A stretch of DNA of 44,615 nt, from positions 1 to 44,615 of the forward strand of contig CAMEHU010000011.1 in the NCBI GenBank assembly GCA_945917765.1, in the 5' to 3' direction. The notes below the pieces were generated by a model. The model saw nothing but the letters and a program-made list of their open reading frames with translations, was not told where the DNA came from and did not search any database. The stretch is from an uncultured Lachnospiraceae bacterium. Its GTDB lineage: Bacteria > Bacillota > Clostridia > TANB77 > CAG-508. Of this stretch, positions 9,006 to 18,592 are shown in pieces. The translations under genes and the position numbers were made by a program. Position 1 is the stretch's first letter; each line of letters begins with the position of its first letter.

Positions 9006-10184
9006 TTAGATTACCTCAATTTCCATTTCTTTTGTCATTACTGCTATTGCTTCTGCTAAGACATCATCTACAGAATTGAATACAAGTACCATTTTCTTTG
9101 TTCCGTTTTCTGCAGAAATCTTTTCGATAATTGCTAAGTCTCTTGCTAAATCACTAATCATACCGATTGGCATCTGCATTTCCTTGAGTCTTTCATCTGT
9201 AACAATTGTCATCAGTTTGGCTGTGACCATATCAGTGTCAACCTGTACATCATTTGCAATAATGTCTTTTGAGGAAGCTATTAATGGATTACAGAAATAA
9301 AGTTTTGTAACTTCTAATTCTTCTATTCTGCTCTTAAGATTTGACATCTCTTCAAGCACCATTTTCTTCATATCGATGCTCTCAGAAATTGAATTTTCTG
9401 TTTCGTGAAGCAGTAAAACATTTTCTTCTGCCTTTTTCTTTTCGCTTTCAAGTTCGTCCTGTATCTGCTTTACTCTTTCAGTGCAGTCATTGATATTACT
9501 GAGAATTTTTTCGCAAAGCTCTGTTTTTTTAGCAATGTCCTCGATAATCTCTAAAATCAGATTTTCATCTTTAGCAAGTTTTACCTTCAGACTATCTAAT
9601 TCAGAAACTCCAGGAAGTTCAACGCATTCAGAAACTTCAGAGACTTCAGAAACTTCAGAGACTTTAACATCTTCAATAACCTTAGGAACTTCAGTAACTT
9701 TTGTAACCTCAGTAGTTTCAGGCTGTTCAGTAACTATTGAACATACTTCTTCAGCTCTGTTTTCCATGCTCATTTCAGATTTTGCTTTTGCTAAAGCTTC
9801 TTCAACTGTATTAGACACGATATTGTTGCTCATCATATCAACCTTATCAGTTTTAGAAGTATTCTCTGTGATATTAGAAATTGCAACAGAAGATTTATCA
9901 GCAATTACATTAATATCAATTGGATTGTTTTTGACAATTTTGCCTGTCTTTTTAGCCTTCATAGCTCTTTTCTCCTCTTTTCTTTTAGCCTTTTCCTCTT
10001 TTTTCTTCATTTTATTAATGATACCTACAGCTTCATCTCTACTAATAGAGTATATTCTTTGTAGGTTATTTGCGAAATCATCCTCATCATCAAAGCCGAA
10101 CTTATCTATGAAGAAATCGACGTTATTCTTGGGATACTTTTTCAAGTTTTCAAATGTAAGGCGATCAAATTTTGCTGCATTCAT
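9006..10184 (-). CDS. Coiled-coil protein of unknown function
   Basis: 392 residues, not recognised. Visible parts: a compact N-terminal region (residues 1-58, MNAAKFDRLTFENLKKYPKN); a Lys/Glu/Arg-rich helix (59-85); a linker rich in Val, Thr, Glu and Ser with short VSEVSEVSE-type repeats (about 160-190); a coiled coil (about 200-290); and a folded C-terminal domain (about 295-392, KMVLVFNSVDDVLAEAIAVM). There is no signal peptide or membrane segment. Its start overlaps the stop of the upstream gene as ATGA (10181-10184), so the two are translationally coupled. Codon choice looks richer in G and C than in neighbours such as mutS2 (visual impression), which could mean lateral origin. Confidence 0.7.
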   Translation of the reverse strand: MNAAKFDRLTFENLKKYPKNNVDFFIDKFGFDDEDDFANNLQRIYSISRDEAVGIINKMKKKEEKAKRKEEKRAMKAKKTGKIVKNNPIDINVIADKSSVAISNITENTSKTDKVDMMSNNIVSNTVEEALAKAKSEMSMENRAEEVCSIVTEQPETTEVTKVTEVPKVIEDVKVSEVSEVSEVSECVELPGVSELDSLKVKLAKDENLILEIIEDIAKKTELCEKILSNINDCTERVKQIQDELESEKKKAEENVLLLHETENSISESIDMKKMVLEEMSNLKSRIEELEVTKLYFCNPLIASSKDIIANDVQVDTDMVTAKLMTIVTDERLKEMQMPIGMISDLARDLAIIEKISAENGTKKMVLVFNSVDDVLAEAIAVMTKEMEIEVI

Positions 10185-10726
10185 TTTGCTTCCTCCTTGA
10201 AATTAGCAATGGTTTCTGTGTGTGTTGAAGCAATCTGTGAGAGAACTCCCAACAGATATTCTGAATAATTCTCCACAGTTTCGAAGCATTCGCTAAGAAG
10301 TTTTAACTCATTATCAATTGCATTCTGAGTTTGGCTTGAATCTGTGAACGAAGCTTCAGTACTTTGGTTTACTGCCTCTGCGTTTGAGTTTTTTTCAACT
10401 TTAGGAACTGTGCTGGTTGATTTGTCTGATTTAGGAACTGCGCTAGTTGATTTGTCTGATTGTGTTTCACTAGTTGAAATTTTACTTCTAGTAATTTTTA
10501 CACCTTGTTGTCTTGACTTGTATTCTCTTATGTAATACAGTCTGTCTGGCTTGTCAAATGTTGGTTTTCCGTTAATTTCTGCATATGCTTGAAGCTCTAT
10601 ATAAATTGTTTCTATGCTGACCTTCATTTCCTCTGCAGCTTCCTTAACAGAATATCCTTTTTGATGCAGTGTCTGAAATTTCTCTGCACGTTTCTTGACT
10701 GCTGGTGTTATTTTTACTTCCTTCAT
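10181..10726 (-). CDS. HTH-domain protein with Ser/Thr-rich linker, unknown function
   Basis: 181 residues. Residues 1-60 contain a likely helix-turn-helix of the MerR/resolvase-like kind (GYSVKEAAEEMKVSIETIYI), so DNA binding is likely. A linker follows with a tandem repeat (SDKSTSAVPK then SDKSTSTVPK), rich in Ser, Thr and Asn, then a helical C-terminal part (about 140-181). It has an AAAGGACATTTTT ribosome site ahead of the ATG and is the first gene of a two-gene operon with the coiled-coil protein (ATGA overlap). A regulator or DNA-anchoring partner for that protein is a guess from the coupling only. Confidence 0.7.
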   Translation of the reverse strand: MKEVKITPAVKKRAEKFQTLHQKGYSVKEAAEEMKVSIETIYIELQAYAEINGKPTFDKPDRLYYIREYKSRQQGVKITRSKISTSETQSDKSTSAVPKSDKSTSTVPKVEKNSNAEAVNQSTEASFTDSSQTQNAIDNELKLLSECFETVENYSEYLLGVLSQIASTHTETIANFKEEAK

Positions 10727-10873
10727 AAAAATGTCCTTTCACATTATCAAAATGGGTTTATGGCGAATGAAAAAATTAAGGTAATTATCAACCTCCTTAT
10801 AAAAATTTATACTTAATTATACCATTTTTACTATTTTATGTCAACGTTTCAACCTCTAATATCTACCATAAAA

Positions 10874-10903
10874 TAGGAATGGTGCTAGATAGCCCCATCC
10901 CCA
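10874..10903 (-). terminator. Probable terminator after the first asparagine synthetase
   Basis: On the minus strand GGGATGGGGC, loop TATCTA, GCACCATTCC, followed by TATTTTAT. The stem is imperfect and the U-tract interrupted, so it is moderate at best. Confidence 0.5.
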
Positions 10904-10915
10904 TTAATTAACATT

Positions 10916-12769
10916 TTATAAACTTAAAGCTTTTGCCCCATCAACAAAATAAACCTTATACCAAACTAAGAAAATATAAATATTATATAATTTTCTACCA
11001 TGGTTTTCTACACCTGCATAATGGTCATCAAGCATTTTATTAATTTTATCTTTATCAAAAAATTCTCCAACCCAATCTTGCATAAATAAATCTTTTACTT
11101 TATTAAAATATTTTTCTTCTTTAATCCACATAAAAAATGGAACTGGGAAACCTAACTTTCTTCTCTTAGCCCATTCTTCAGGAATTACTTCTTTAGCAAC
11201 ATCTCTGAAAACCTTTTTAGTTTCTCCATCTTTAATCAAATATTTACTTGGAATTTTTTTTGCAACATTCCAAACTTCTTTATCTAGGAAAGGAACACGA
11301 AGCTCAACAGAATTTGCCATACTCATTTTATCAGCTTTTAAAAGCATATCTTTTGCAAGCCAAAAATGCATATTAATATACATCATTTGAGTAATTTCAT
11401 CCATACCTTTTACATCTTCATAATATGGTTTAATTATTTCAGCAAACTTAATTCCATTACCTTTTAATTCATCACATAAAATATCTTCTGTTTCATTATC
11501 ATCCATAATAAATGCATTTCCAATAAATCTTTCAGATAATGGTCTATCATATTGGCAAATAATTCTTTTACCTTTAAATTTCTTTTTATCTCTAACCTTA
11601 TTTGCTAAACATTTTCTAAATGCTAATGGTAATTTGCAATATGCTTTAATCCATTTGCTTACATTTAGTTCATTATAACCACCATACATTTCATCTGCAC
11701 CTTCACCAGAAAGAACTACTTTTACTTTTTCCCTTGCTAATTTTGATAAGAAAAATAGTGGTACTGTTGATAAGTTGGCATGTGGCTCATCTGTATGATA
11801 TTGAACAACAGGTAGAGCGTTAAAGAAGTCATCTCCTGTTAATACTCTATTATAGTTATTTGTGTTAAATATTTTTGATAAATCTTTTGCAAAAACAGAC
11901 TCATCAAAACCTGTTTTATCAAATCCAACTGTAAATGTTTTATCAGGTTTTGCCATACTTACAATATATGATGAATCAACACCACCTGATAAATATGAAC
12001 CAACTTCAACATCACTTATTTGGTGACATTTTACTGAATCTTCAAGTGATTCTTTTACTTGTTTTTTATAACTTTCATATGTATCATTTTGTTTCATATA
12101 TTCAGCTTTGAAATATTGTTTTATTTCAATTTTTCCATCTTTTAATTTAAAATAATTTCCTGGTTTTAATCTATATGTATTTTTAAAGAATGTTTCATCT
12201 AATACAGAATATTGGAAAGTTAAAAATGGTTTTAATGCTTTTTTATTAACTTCTTTTACAAAATTTGGATGATCTAAAAAGCTTTTAATTTCAGATCCAA
12301 AAATAAAAGTTTTACCATCATCATAATAATAAAAAGGTTTAATTCCAAAATAATCTCTAACACCTATTAATTCTTTGTTTTTTATATCATAAATTACAAA
12401 TCCAAACATTCCTCTTAATTTATTAAATAATTCTTCTTTATATTCTTCATAACCATGAACTAAAACTTCTGTATCCGAATTAGTTTTAAAAGTATGTCCC
12501 TTTGCCTCTAGGTCTTTCTTAATATCTTGATAATTATAAATTTCACCATTAAATACAACAACAACACTTCCATCTTCATTAAACATTGGTTGCTGTCCAC
12601 TACTTAAATCTATGATTGATAATCTTCTATGTCCTAAAGCAACATCATCATCTACATAATATCCTTCTTCATCAGGACCTCTGTGTATGATTCTGTCTGC
12701 CATTACTTTTATACTTTTACGTTTTTCATCTTGGTTTAATTTGTCCATAAAACCTACAAATCCACACAT
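10916..12769 (-). CDS. asnB: Glutamine-hydrolysing asparagine synthetase, paralogue 1
   Basis: Transfers an amide from glutamine to aspartate at the cost of ATP; some Firmicute AsnB proteins instead amidate meso-diaminopimelate in peptidoglycan. I start at the ATG at 12769, because the class II glutaminase needs Cys directly after Met (MCGFVGFMD) and AAAGGAG is well spaced there. An in-frame GTG three codons upstream would bury this Cys. This gives 617 residues. The glutaminase domain has HRRLSIIDLSSGQQPM and NGEIYNY. The synthetase domain has the PP-loop YLSGGVDSSYI and LSGEGADEMYGGY. The gene follows its paralogue, with 91 bases between them that hold REP doublet A1. Confidence 0.93.
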   Translation of the reverse strand: MCGFVGFMDKLNQDEKRKSIKVMADRIIHRGPDEEGYYVDDDVALGHRRLSIIDLSSGQQPMFNEDGSVVVVFNGEIYNYQDIKKDLEAKGHTFKTNSDTEVLVHGYEEYKEELFNKLRGMFGFVIYDIKNKELIGVRDYFGIKPFYYYDDGKTFIFGSEIKSFLDHPNFVKEVNKKALKPFLTFQYSVLDETFFKNTYRLKPGNYFKLKDGKIEIKQYFKAEYMKQNDTYESYKKQVKESLEDSVKCHQISDVEVGSYLSGGVDSSYIVSMAKPDKTFTVGFDKTGFDESVFAKDLSKIFNTNNYNRVLTGDDFFNALPVVQYHTDEPHANLSTVPLFFLSKLAREKVKVVLSGEGADEMYGGYNELNVSKWIKAYCKLPLAFRKCLANKVRDKKKFKGKRIICQYDRPLSERFIGNAFIMDDNETEDILCDELKGNGIKFAEIIKPYYEDVKGMDEITQMMYINMHFWLAKDMLLKADKMSMANSVELRVPFLDKEVWNVAKKIPSKYLIKDGETKKVFRDVAKEVIPEEWAKRRKLGFPVPFFMWIKEEKYFNKVKDLFMQDWVGEFFDKDKINKMLDDHYAGVENHGRKLYNIYIFLVWYKVYFVDGAKALSL

Positions 12770-12793
12770 TATTTCCACTCCTTTACATATTTA

Positions 12794-12858
12794 TGCACAA
12801 TTGGGGACGCGTCCCTGCTGTGCAAAATGCACAGTCGGGACGCGTCCCCAATTGTGCA
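12794..12858. repeat. REP-like palindromic doublet, family A copy 1
   Basis: Two 31-bp palindromes (12794-12824 and 12828-12858) separated by AAA. Each has TGCACA...TGTGCA ends and the exact centre GGGACGCGTCCC. The second ends two bases from the stop codon of asparagine synthetase 2 (stop at 12861-12863). A second copy is at 14803-14867. Confidence 0.85.
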
Positions 12859-12860
12859 AA

Positions 12861-14690
12861 TTATTCCTCAAAAAATTGCTTATACCAAATCAAGAACACA
12901 TAAATTGTCCAAATTTTTCTGCTATTATCTTTTTTCAATTGTATATGTTCATCTAATAATTTTACTATTTCTTCAGTAACAAAATATTTTTTAGCTGTTT
13001 CTGATTCAAATTCCTTTTTAACAATATTGTAATATTTTTCTTGTTTTAACCATTCTCTTGTTGGAACAGGGAATCCTAATTTTTTTCTTGAAGCAACTTT
13101 TTCTGGCATATTTTTAAGTGCCGCTTTTCTCATTGCAACCTTAGTTTGTCCATCTTTTGTTACTTTAAATTTAGCTGGAATTGTTCTTGCCAAATTCCAC
13201 ACTTCTTTATCTAAGAATGGAACTCTTAATTCCAATGAATTTGCCATACTCATTCTGTCAGCTTTTAATAAGATGTCACCTATCATCCAGAAGTTGATGT
13301 CAATATATTGCATTCTTGTAACATCATCCATTCCTTTTGTATCCTCATAAAATGGTCTTGTTAATTCCTCTGGCTTTTTCATTCCTTCAGTATTTTTTAA
13401 GATTTTACGTTTTTCTTTGTCAGAGAATAAATTAGCATTTCCAATAAATCTTTCTTCTAAAGTTTTACTTGCTCTATTTGCATAGCTTTTTCCTGGAAAT
13501 TCTACTGGAATTGCATTTAAAATTCCTGCTATACCTTTCCACATAAATCTTGGTAAAAACTTGCTATAACGTAAGCTAAATGGTTCATGATAAATTCTAT
13601 ATCCTCCAAATAACTCATCAGCACCCTCACCTGATAACACAACTTTTACATGTTCACTTGCAATTTTGCATACATAATATAATGCAACACAAGAAGGATC
13701 TGCATGTGGTTGATCCATGTAATATTGGACTTTTGGAACAATCTCCCAAAATTCGTCATCTTCAATTCTTTTAAAATAATGGTCTTGTCCAATTTCCTCT
13801 GCCAATTCTTTTGCATAATCAATTTCATTATATTTATTATAATTAAATCCAACTGTAAAGCTTTTTTGTCCTTTAAATTGTGTTGCAACATAACTTGAAT
13901 CAACACCACTTGATAAGAAACATCCAACTTCAACATCACTTATTTTATGAGCTTCAACTGAATCTTTGAAAACCTTATCAATCTCTTCAACTAATCTATC
14001 TTCCTCCCAAGAATCATTAACCATAAATTCTGGTTTCCAATATCTTGTAATTTCTAATTTTCCAGATTTAAATTTTAAATAATGACCTGGTTGCAAGCAA
14101 TAAATATCCTTAAAAAATGTGTCATTTGGAACACCATATTGGAATGATAAATAATTTTGCAAAGCAGATTCATTAAGCTCTTTTTTTACATTTGGATGTG
14201 TTAAAATACACTTAATTTCTGAACCAAAAATTAAATCATTTCCCACCTGTGTGTAATACATAGGTTTAATTCCAAAGAAATCTCTAGCAATAAATAATTC
14301 CTTAGAAACCAAATCCCAAATTGCAATTCCAAACATACCTCTAAATTTATTTAAAACCTCTGGTCCATATTCCTCATAACCATGTAAAATAACCTCTGTA
14401 TCTGTCTTAGTTTTAAATACATGTCCCTTTTTTATTAAATCCTCACGAATCCCTTTATAATTATAAATCTCTCCATTAAAAACAATTACTTTAGTACCAT
14501 CTTCATTATAAATAGGTTGAGCACCATCAGCTAAATCAATAATTGATAATCTTCTAAAACCTAAAGCTATATCATCATCTACATGACTACCTTTACTATC
14601 AGGTCCTCTATAAATTATCTTTTCCATCATATTTTCTATAACTTGTTCTTTATTTTCAACTTTACCAGTGAATCCACAAAAACCACACAT
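12861..14690 (-). CDS. asnB: Glutamine-hydrolysing asparagine synthetase, paralogue 2
   Basis: 609 residues, starting MCGFCGFTGKV with the catalytic Cys2 and an AAAGGAGAGGTG ribosome site. The glutaminase domain has FRRLSIIDLADGAQP and NGEIYNYKGIR. The synthetase domain has the PP-loop FLSSGVDSSYVA (Ser for Gly at the second position, common in the family), LSGEGADELFGGY and SMANSLELRVPFLDKEVW. It is clearly similar along its whole length to the gene just downstream, so the pair probably arose by duplication, but many differences show that it is not recent. Family A palindromes lie close downstream of its stop (12794-12858) and upstream of its start (14803-14867). Asparagine synthesis or cell-wall amidation both fit. 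Confidence 0.93.
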   Translation of the reverse strand: MCGFCGFTGKVENKEQVIENMMEKIIYRGPDSKGSHVDDDIALGFRRLSIIDLADGAQPIYNEDGTKVIVFNGEIYNYKGIREDLIKKGHVFKTKTDTEVILHGYEEYGPEVLNKFRGMFGIAIWDLVSKELFIARDFFGIKPMYYTQVGNDLIFGSEIKCILTHPNVKKELNESALQNYLSFQYGVPNDTFFKDIYCLQPGHYLKFKSGKLEITRYWKPEFMVNDSWEEDRLVEEIDKVFKDSVEAHKISDVEVGCFLSSGVDSSYVATQFKGQKSFTVGFNYNKYNEIDYAKELAEEIGQDHYFKRIEDDEFWEIVPKVQYYMDQPHADPSCVALYYVCKIASEHVKVVLSGEGADELFGGYRIYHEPFSLRYSKFLPRFMWKGIAGILNAIPVEFPGKSYANRASKTLEERFIGNANLFSDKEKRKILKNTEGMKKPEELTRPFYEDTKGMDDVTRMQYIDINFWMIGDILLKADRMSMANSLELRVPFLDKEVWNLARTIPAKFKVTKDGQTKVAMRKAALKNMPEKVASRKKLGFPVPTREWLKQEKYYNIVKKEFESETAKKYFVTEEIVKLLDEHIQLKKDNSRKIWTIYVFLIWYKQFFEE

Positions 14691-14802
14691 ATTTGCACCT
14701 CTCCTTTGGTATATATACTTTTCTTATTTTATCCATTTTTACACGTCTTATTTAATCATTAAAATGGATTTTTTTCAAGGCTTTTAAGCAAGTTTTTGAA
14801 AA

Positions 14803-14867
14803 TGCACAGTTAGGGACGCGTCCCAGTTGTGCAAAATGCACAGTTGGGACGCGTCCCCAACTGTGCA
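14803..14867. repeat. REP-like palindromic doublet, family A copy 2
   Basis: Palindromes at 14803-14833 and 14837-14867, again 31 bp each with an AAA spacer and centre GGGACGCGTCCC. The last base of the second directly abuts the TAG stop of the ABC transporter gene (14868-14870). It is close to copy A1 in sequence and identical in layout. Confidence 0.85.
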
Positions 14868-16610
14868 CTAAATCAAACTATTATAATAAGAATTATACAA
14901 CTTGCTATAATATCCGCCAGACTTAACTAACTCCTCGTGATTTCCTTCCTCAACAATTTCTCCATTACTCAACACAATAATCTTATCCACATTAACAATA
15001 GTAGCTAATCTGTGTGCAATAAAAATTGAAGTTTTTTCAGAAGACAACTTGTCAACAGACTCTTGAATTAATTGTTCTGTTGTTGTATCAATATTGGCTG
15101 TTGCTTCATCTAAAATAAATACTGATGGTTGTAATGCAAATATTCGTGCGAATGCTAATAATTGTTTTTCTCCTGCAGAGAATGAATTTCCTCTTTCTCT
15201 TGCTATTTCATCTAATCCATTTTCTTGATTTTCTACAAACTCTGTAGCTGATGCTAATTCTATTGCTTCTTCAATTTTTTCATCAGATATATCATTAAAC
15301 AATTTTATATTATCTTTTATAGATTTTGCATAAATAAAAGGATCTTGTAAAATTGTTCCAATGTTTCTTCTTAAGTCTGCAAGATTAATATCGTAAATAT
15401 TAATTCCATCTATTAAAATCTCACCCTTTTGAATTGTATAAAATCTATTTATAAGATTTGTAATTGTTGTTTTTCCAGAACCTGTTTTTCCAACTAATGC
15501 AACACTTTGACCTGGTTCTATTGTAAAACTAACATTTTTCAAAATCCAATTTTCTTCTTCATATGCAAACCATACGTTTCTAAATTCAATTTTTCCTTTT
15601 ATTTTATCAATTCTCTTTCCTGAATCAAAGTCTTCAACATATTCTTCCTTATCTAATATTTCATAAATTTTATCAATTGAAGTAACCGCTTCTTCTACAA
15701 CCTCAACATTTTCTATCAATCTATTAATAGGATCAAACAAGCTTTTCAAATATGTTATAAACATATAAATCACGCCAACCTCTAATGAAGCACCAATCCA
15801 TTTATTTACAACTGACCATATGACAATTGCAATTCCTAGGTTTTCAATTAAAGTCATAATTGCTGGTAACAAGCCTTGGAACAATCCGATTGGCTTGATT
15901 GTTTTTCTAAATTCATCTGTTATATTTTCACATTCTGTTTGCTTTTCCTTTTGCCTATTAAAGATTTTTATTACTTTTAAACCATATATAGATTCAGAGA
16001 AAAATATATTCAGTTTAGTTCGTACAGTTTTAACAGCAGAATATGTTTTATTTAATAATTTAGTAAGAATCAAAGAAGATACTATAATTAATGGGATAAT
16101 TATCATACTTATCATTGCTAATTTACAGCTAATGTAAATCATCACTCCAACTAAACCAATTATAATAAAGATATCCTTGATGGATGTTGTAATTACATCA
16201 CAAAATAATGCATATATATCCTCAATATCACTAATTATCCTAACAAATAATGTTCCTGATGGCATTTTGTCATGGAATTTTATATTTGCTTTTTCCATAT
16301 ATGTATACATCTTATTTCTTAAATCGAAAACGACACTTTCTCCAATGATATTTGTTCTTGTGCTATTAAAATACTCTAAAAAGTTTTCAAACAAAACTAA
16401 TCCAATATATATGTATGCAATAATATTTACAGATAAAAACTCATTTTGACTAATTCCATTTTTTAAAAAATCATCAATAAGAAGTCTTACTAAATATGGC
16501 TTAACTAAAGCCATAATATCGATAATAACTGCTAAAATAATTACAAAAATAACTGTTTTTCTATATGGTTTTACCATTTTTTTAATTCTATCAAAGGTTT
16601 TATTTTTCAT
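14868..16610 (-). CDS. ABC exporter half-transporter, second subunit
   Basis: 580 residues: a six-helix membrane domain (about 1-315), then an ATPase domain. Walker A is GKTGSGKTTI and Walker B with catalytic Glu is VFILDEATANID. The signature loop is degenerate, SFSAGEKQL instead of LSGGQ. It starts 20 bases after the stop of a similar 580-residue subunit whose ATPase has the complementary change. Together they fit a heterodimeric exporter of the LmrCD/BmrCD/TM287-288 type, with one catalytic and one degenerate site. The substrate is unknown; drugs, lipids or peptides are all possible. Confidence 0.9.
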   Translation of the reverse strand: MKNKTFDRIKKMVKPYRKTVIFVIILAVIIDIMALVKPYLVRLLIDDFLKNGISQNEFLSVNIIAYIYIGLVLFENFLEYFNSTRTNIIGESVVFDLRNKMYTYMEKANIKFHDKMPSGTLFVRIISDIEDIYALFCDVITTSIKDIFIIIGLVGVMIYISCKLAMISMIIIPLIIVSSLILTKLLNKTYSAVKTVRTKLNIFFSESIYGLKVIKIFNRQKEKQTECENITDEFRKTIKPIGLFQGLLPAIMTLIENLGIAIVIWSVVNKWIGASLEVGVIYMFITYLKSLFDPINRLIENVEVVEEAVTSIDKIYEILDKEEYVEDFDSGKRIDKIKGKIEFRNVWFAYEEENWILKNVSFTIEPGQSVALVGKTGSGKTTITNLINRFYTIQKGEILIDGINIYDINLADLRRNIGTILQDPFIYAKSIKDNIKLFNDISDEKIEEAIELASATEFVENQENGLDEIARERGNSFSAGEKQLLAFARIFALQPSVFILDEATANIDTTTEQLIQESVDKLSSEKTSIFIAHRLATIVNVDKIIVLSNGEIVEEGNHEELVKSGGYYSKLYNSYYNSLI

Positions 16611-16630
16611 ATTAAACCTCCCTTCTATAT

Positions 16631-18373
16631 CTAATTTAAAATATCAACTTTGCTTTTTTCAGCCTGATTTTTATAAAACTCATAATATTTCTTCTTTAAT
16701 CCTAATAAATCACGATGAATACCTCTCTCAACTATTTCACCATTTTCAAGAACAATAATTTCATCACAATGTTTTATATCTGAAATTCTATTAGAAACAA
16801 TTATACAAGTCTTGTTTTCTGTAAGATTTCTAATATTATTTAGTAAAACCTCTTCTGTTCTATTATCCAAAGCAGAAAAAGTATCATCAAAAATAACAAT
16901 ATTACTTTTATTTAAAAAAGCTCTTGAAATAACAACTCTTTGCTTTTGTCCACCAGATAAATCAATACCCTTCTCACCGATAATTGTATTAATTCCATCT
17001 GACATTTTAGATATTTCATCATATATCATCGAAGACTTTGTACTTCTTAAAATATCATCCTCATCATAAATATCTCTAAATAAATTTATATTTTCCTTTA
17101 ATGTAGATGAAAACAAGAAATTATCTTGAGTTATGTAACAAATATTATGTCTTATTGTATCTGTTTTTATATTGTTAATATCTTTTCCATCAATATAAAT
17201 TTTACCATCAGGAAGTTTATATAACTTTAATAACAAATTCATTAACGTAGTTTTCCCACTACCTATAACCCCAATTATTCCAAGTGATTTTCCTTTTGGT
17301 ATATCAATATTTATATTTTTTAAAACTGGTTCGCTATTTTCTGAATATCTATATGTAAGATTATTTATTATTATATCTCCATTTAATACTTCTTCTTTAT
17401 AATCATATATTTGAATTTTTTCCTCATCCATTTTCATGAAATCATCTAATCTTTTATATGCAACCTGAAATCTTTTAAAGTGCTTAACCATCCAAGGAAT
17501 CCATCTTATTGGTTGTTGTAATATTAACATATACCCATTAAAAGCAACAAAATCTCCAACAGAAATTTCTCCATTTAAAACCATTTTACTTCCAAATAAA
17601 ATTGACAATCCTAACCCTAGTCCTATTCCTAAATTCATATAAATACTAAGTATTGTCTCACTTTTTATAACATCAAAATCAGTATTTTTCAAACTAGTAT
17701 TTTTATTTAGAAATTCATTATATTGCTTTTCTTCTCCAACATATGCCTTAGTAGTTCGTATACTATCAGTACTCTCCTGAACAAACTCTGAAAGCTCTGT
17801 GAACTTCTTTCTTGCCAAATTATATGACTTTTCTATTTTTTTAATCATCATAAAAATTAGAATAATACTAATTATAATTGGGCAAATTGAAATTGCTGTT
17901 AATTTATAATTTGTTGACTGTATCATAGCTATTGCAACAATTGCAAAATTTAAAATGAATCTTACAATTAAAGTAATAACATTTGAAACAAATTTTCTTA
18001 TTTCAGCAATATCTTTAACAAAATAAGACATTACATCTCCATTTTTTAAGCTGTCTAATTTTGAAACATCTGTCTTTAATAATTTTTCAAAAACAGTATC
18101 TCTCATTTTTTTAACTATATTCCTAGAAATTTTTGCATCAATCATTTTCCATGCAACTCTAGATATTAGTAATAACATACACATTCCTAATAAAAAATAA
18201 GATGTTTGCAATATTTGTAATTTGTTTTCCTCAATACCATAAAGTAAATCAATTATTTGACCTAACATTTTAGATGGAACAGTTAATAGATAGATGTTAA
18301 TTGATATTAAAATCAATTCTGCGATTATTAAAATTGCATGTTTTTTTAGTAATTCTTTAAGTATTTTTTTCAA
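16631..18373 (-). CDS. ABC exporter half-transporter, first subunit (degenerate Walker B)
   Basis: 580 residues with a six-helix membrane domain (about 1-310) and an ATPase. Walker A is GVIGSGKTTLM and the signature is intact (DLSGGQKQRVVISRA). Walker B is NIVIFDDTFSALD, so the catalytic Glu is replaced by Asp. This is the hallmark of the non-catalytic subunit in heterodimeric exporters. Its degenerate site would be completed by the FSAGE signature of the downstream partner, so the substitutions match as a pair. The start is TTG at 18373 with an AAAGGAGGGG ribosome site. Confidence 0.9.
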   Translation of the reverse strand: MKKILKELLKKHAILIIAELILISINIYLLTVPSKMLGQIIDLLYGIEENKLQILQTSYFLLGMCMLLLISRVAWKMIDAKISRNIVKKMRDTVFEKLLKTDVSKLDSLKNGDVMSYFVKDIAEIRKFVSNVITLIVRFILNFAIVAIAMIQSTNYKLTAISICPIIISIILIFMMIKKIEKSYNLARKKFTELSEFVQESTDSIRTTKAYVGEEKQYNEFLNKNTSLKNTDFDVIKSETILSIYMNLGIGLGLGLSILFGSKMVLNGEISVGDFVAFNGYMLILQQPIRWIPWMVKHFKRFQVAYKRLDDFMKMDEEKIQIYDYKEEVLNGDIIINNLTYRYSENSEPVLKNINIDIPKGKSLGIIGVIGSGKTTLMNLLLKLYKLPDGKIYIDGKDINNIKTDTIRHNICYITQDNFLFSSTLKENINLFRDIYDEDDILRSTKSSMIYDEISKMSDGINTIIGEKGIDLSGGQKQRVVISRAFLNKSNIVIFDDTFSALDNRTEEVLLNNIRNLTENKTCIIVSNRISDIKHCDEIIVLENGEIVERGIHRDLLGLKKKYYEFYKNQAEKSKVDILN

Positions 18374-18555
18374 AAAATTCCCCTCCTTTTATTAATTAAT
18401 TTGTTTTAGCCTCATCCTTTCTTTTTTATTTTGTTTTAGGTTAAATTTTTAATTAATTTGATAACCTACCTCCTATCATTTTTTACTTCGATATAATTTT
18501 GTTATTAAACATTTTCAATATATTTATAAAATTGGGTTTTATTTTATAGATAAAA

Positions 18556-18592
18556 AGACAAAAATACCCAATATGTAAGCACATATTCGGTA
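18556..18592 (-). terminator. Strong intrinsic terminator of the 5S-like RNA
   Basis: On the minus strand TACCGAATATGT, loop GCTT, ACATATTGGGTA, then TTTTTGTC. It is a 12-bp stem with one mismatch and a good U-run. Confidence 0.85.

Noticed and set aside
12794-14867. CRISPR array from repeated palindromes
   Set aside because: Only two doublets, about 2 kb apart, with genes between and no spacer series; these are REP-like.
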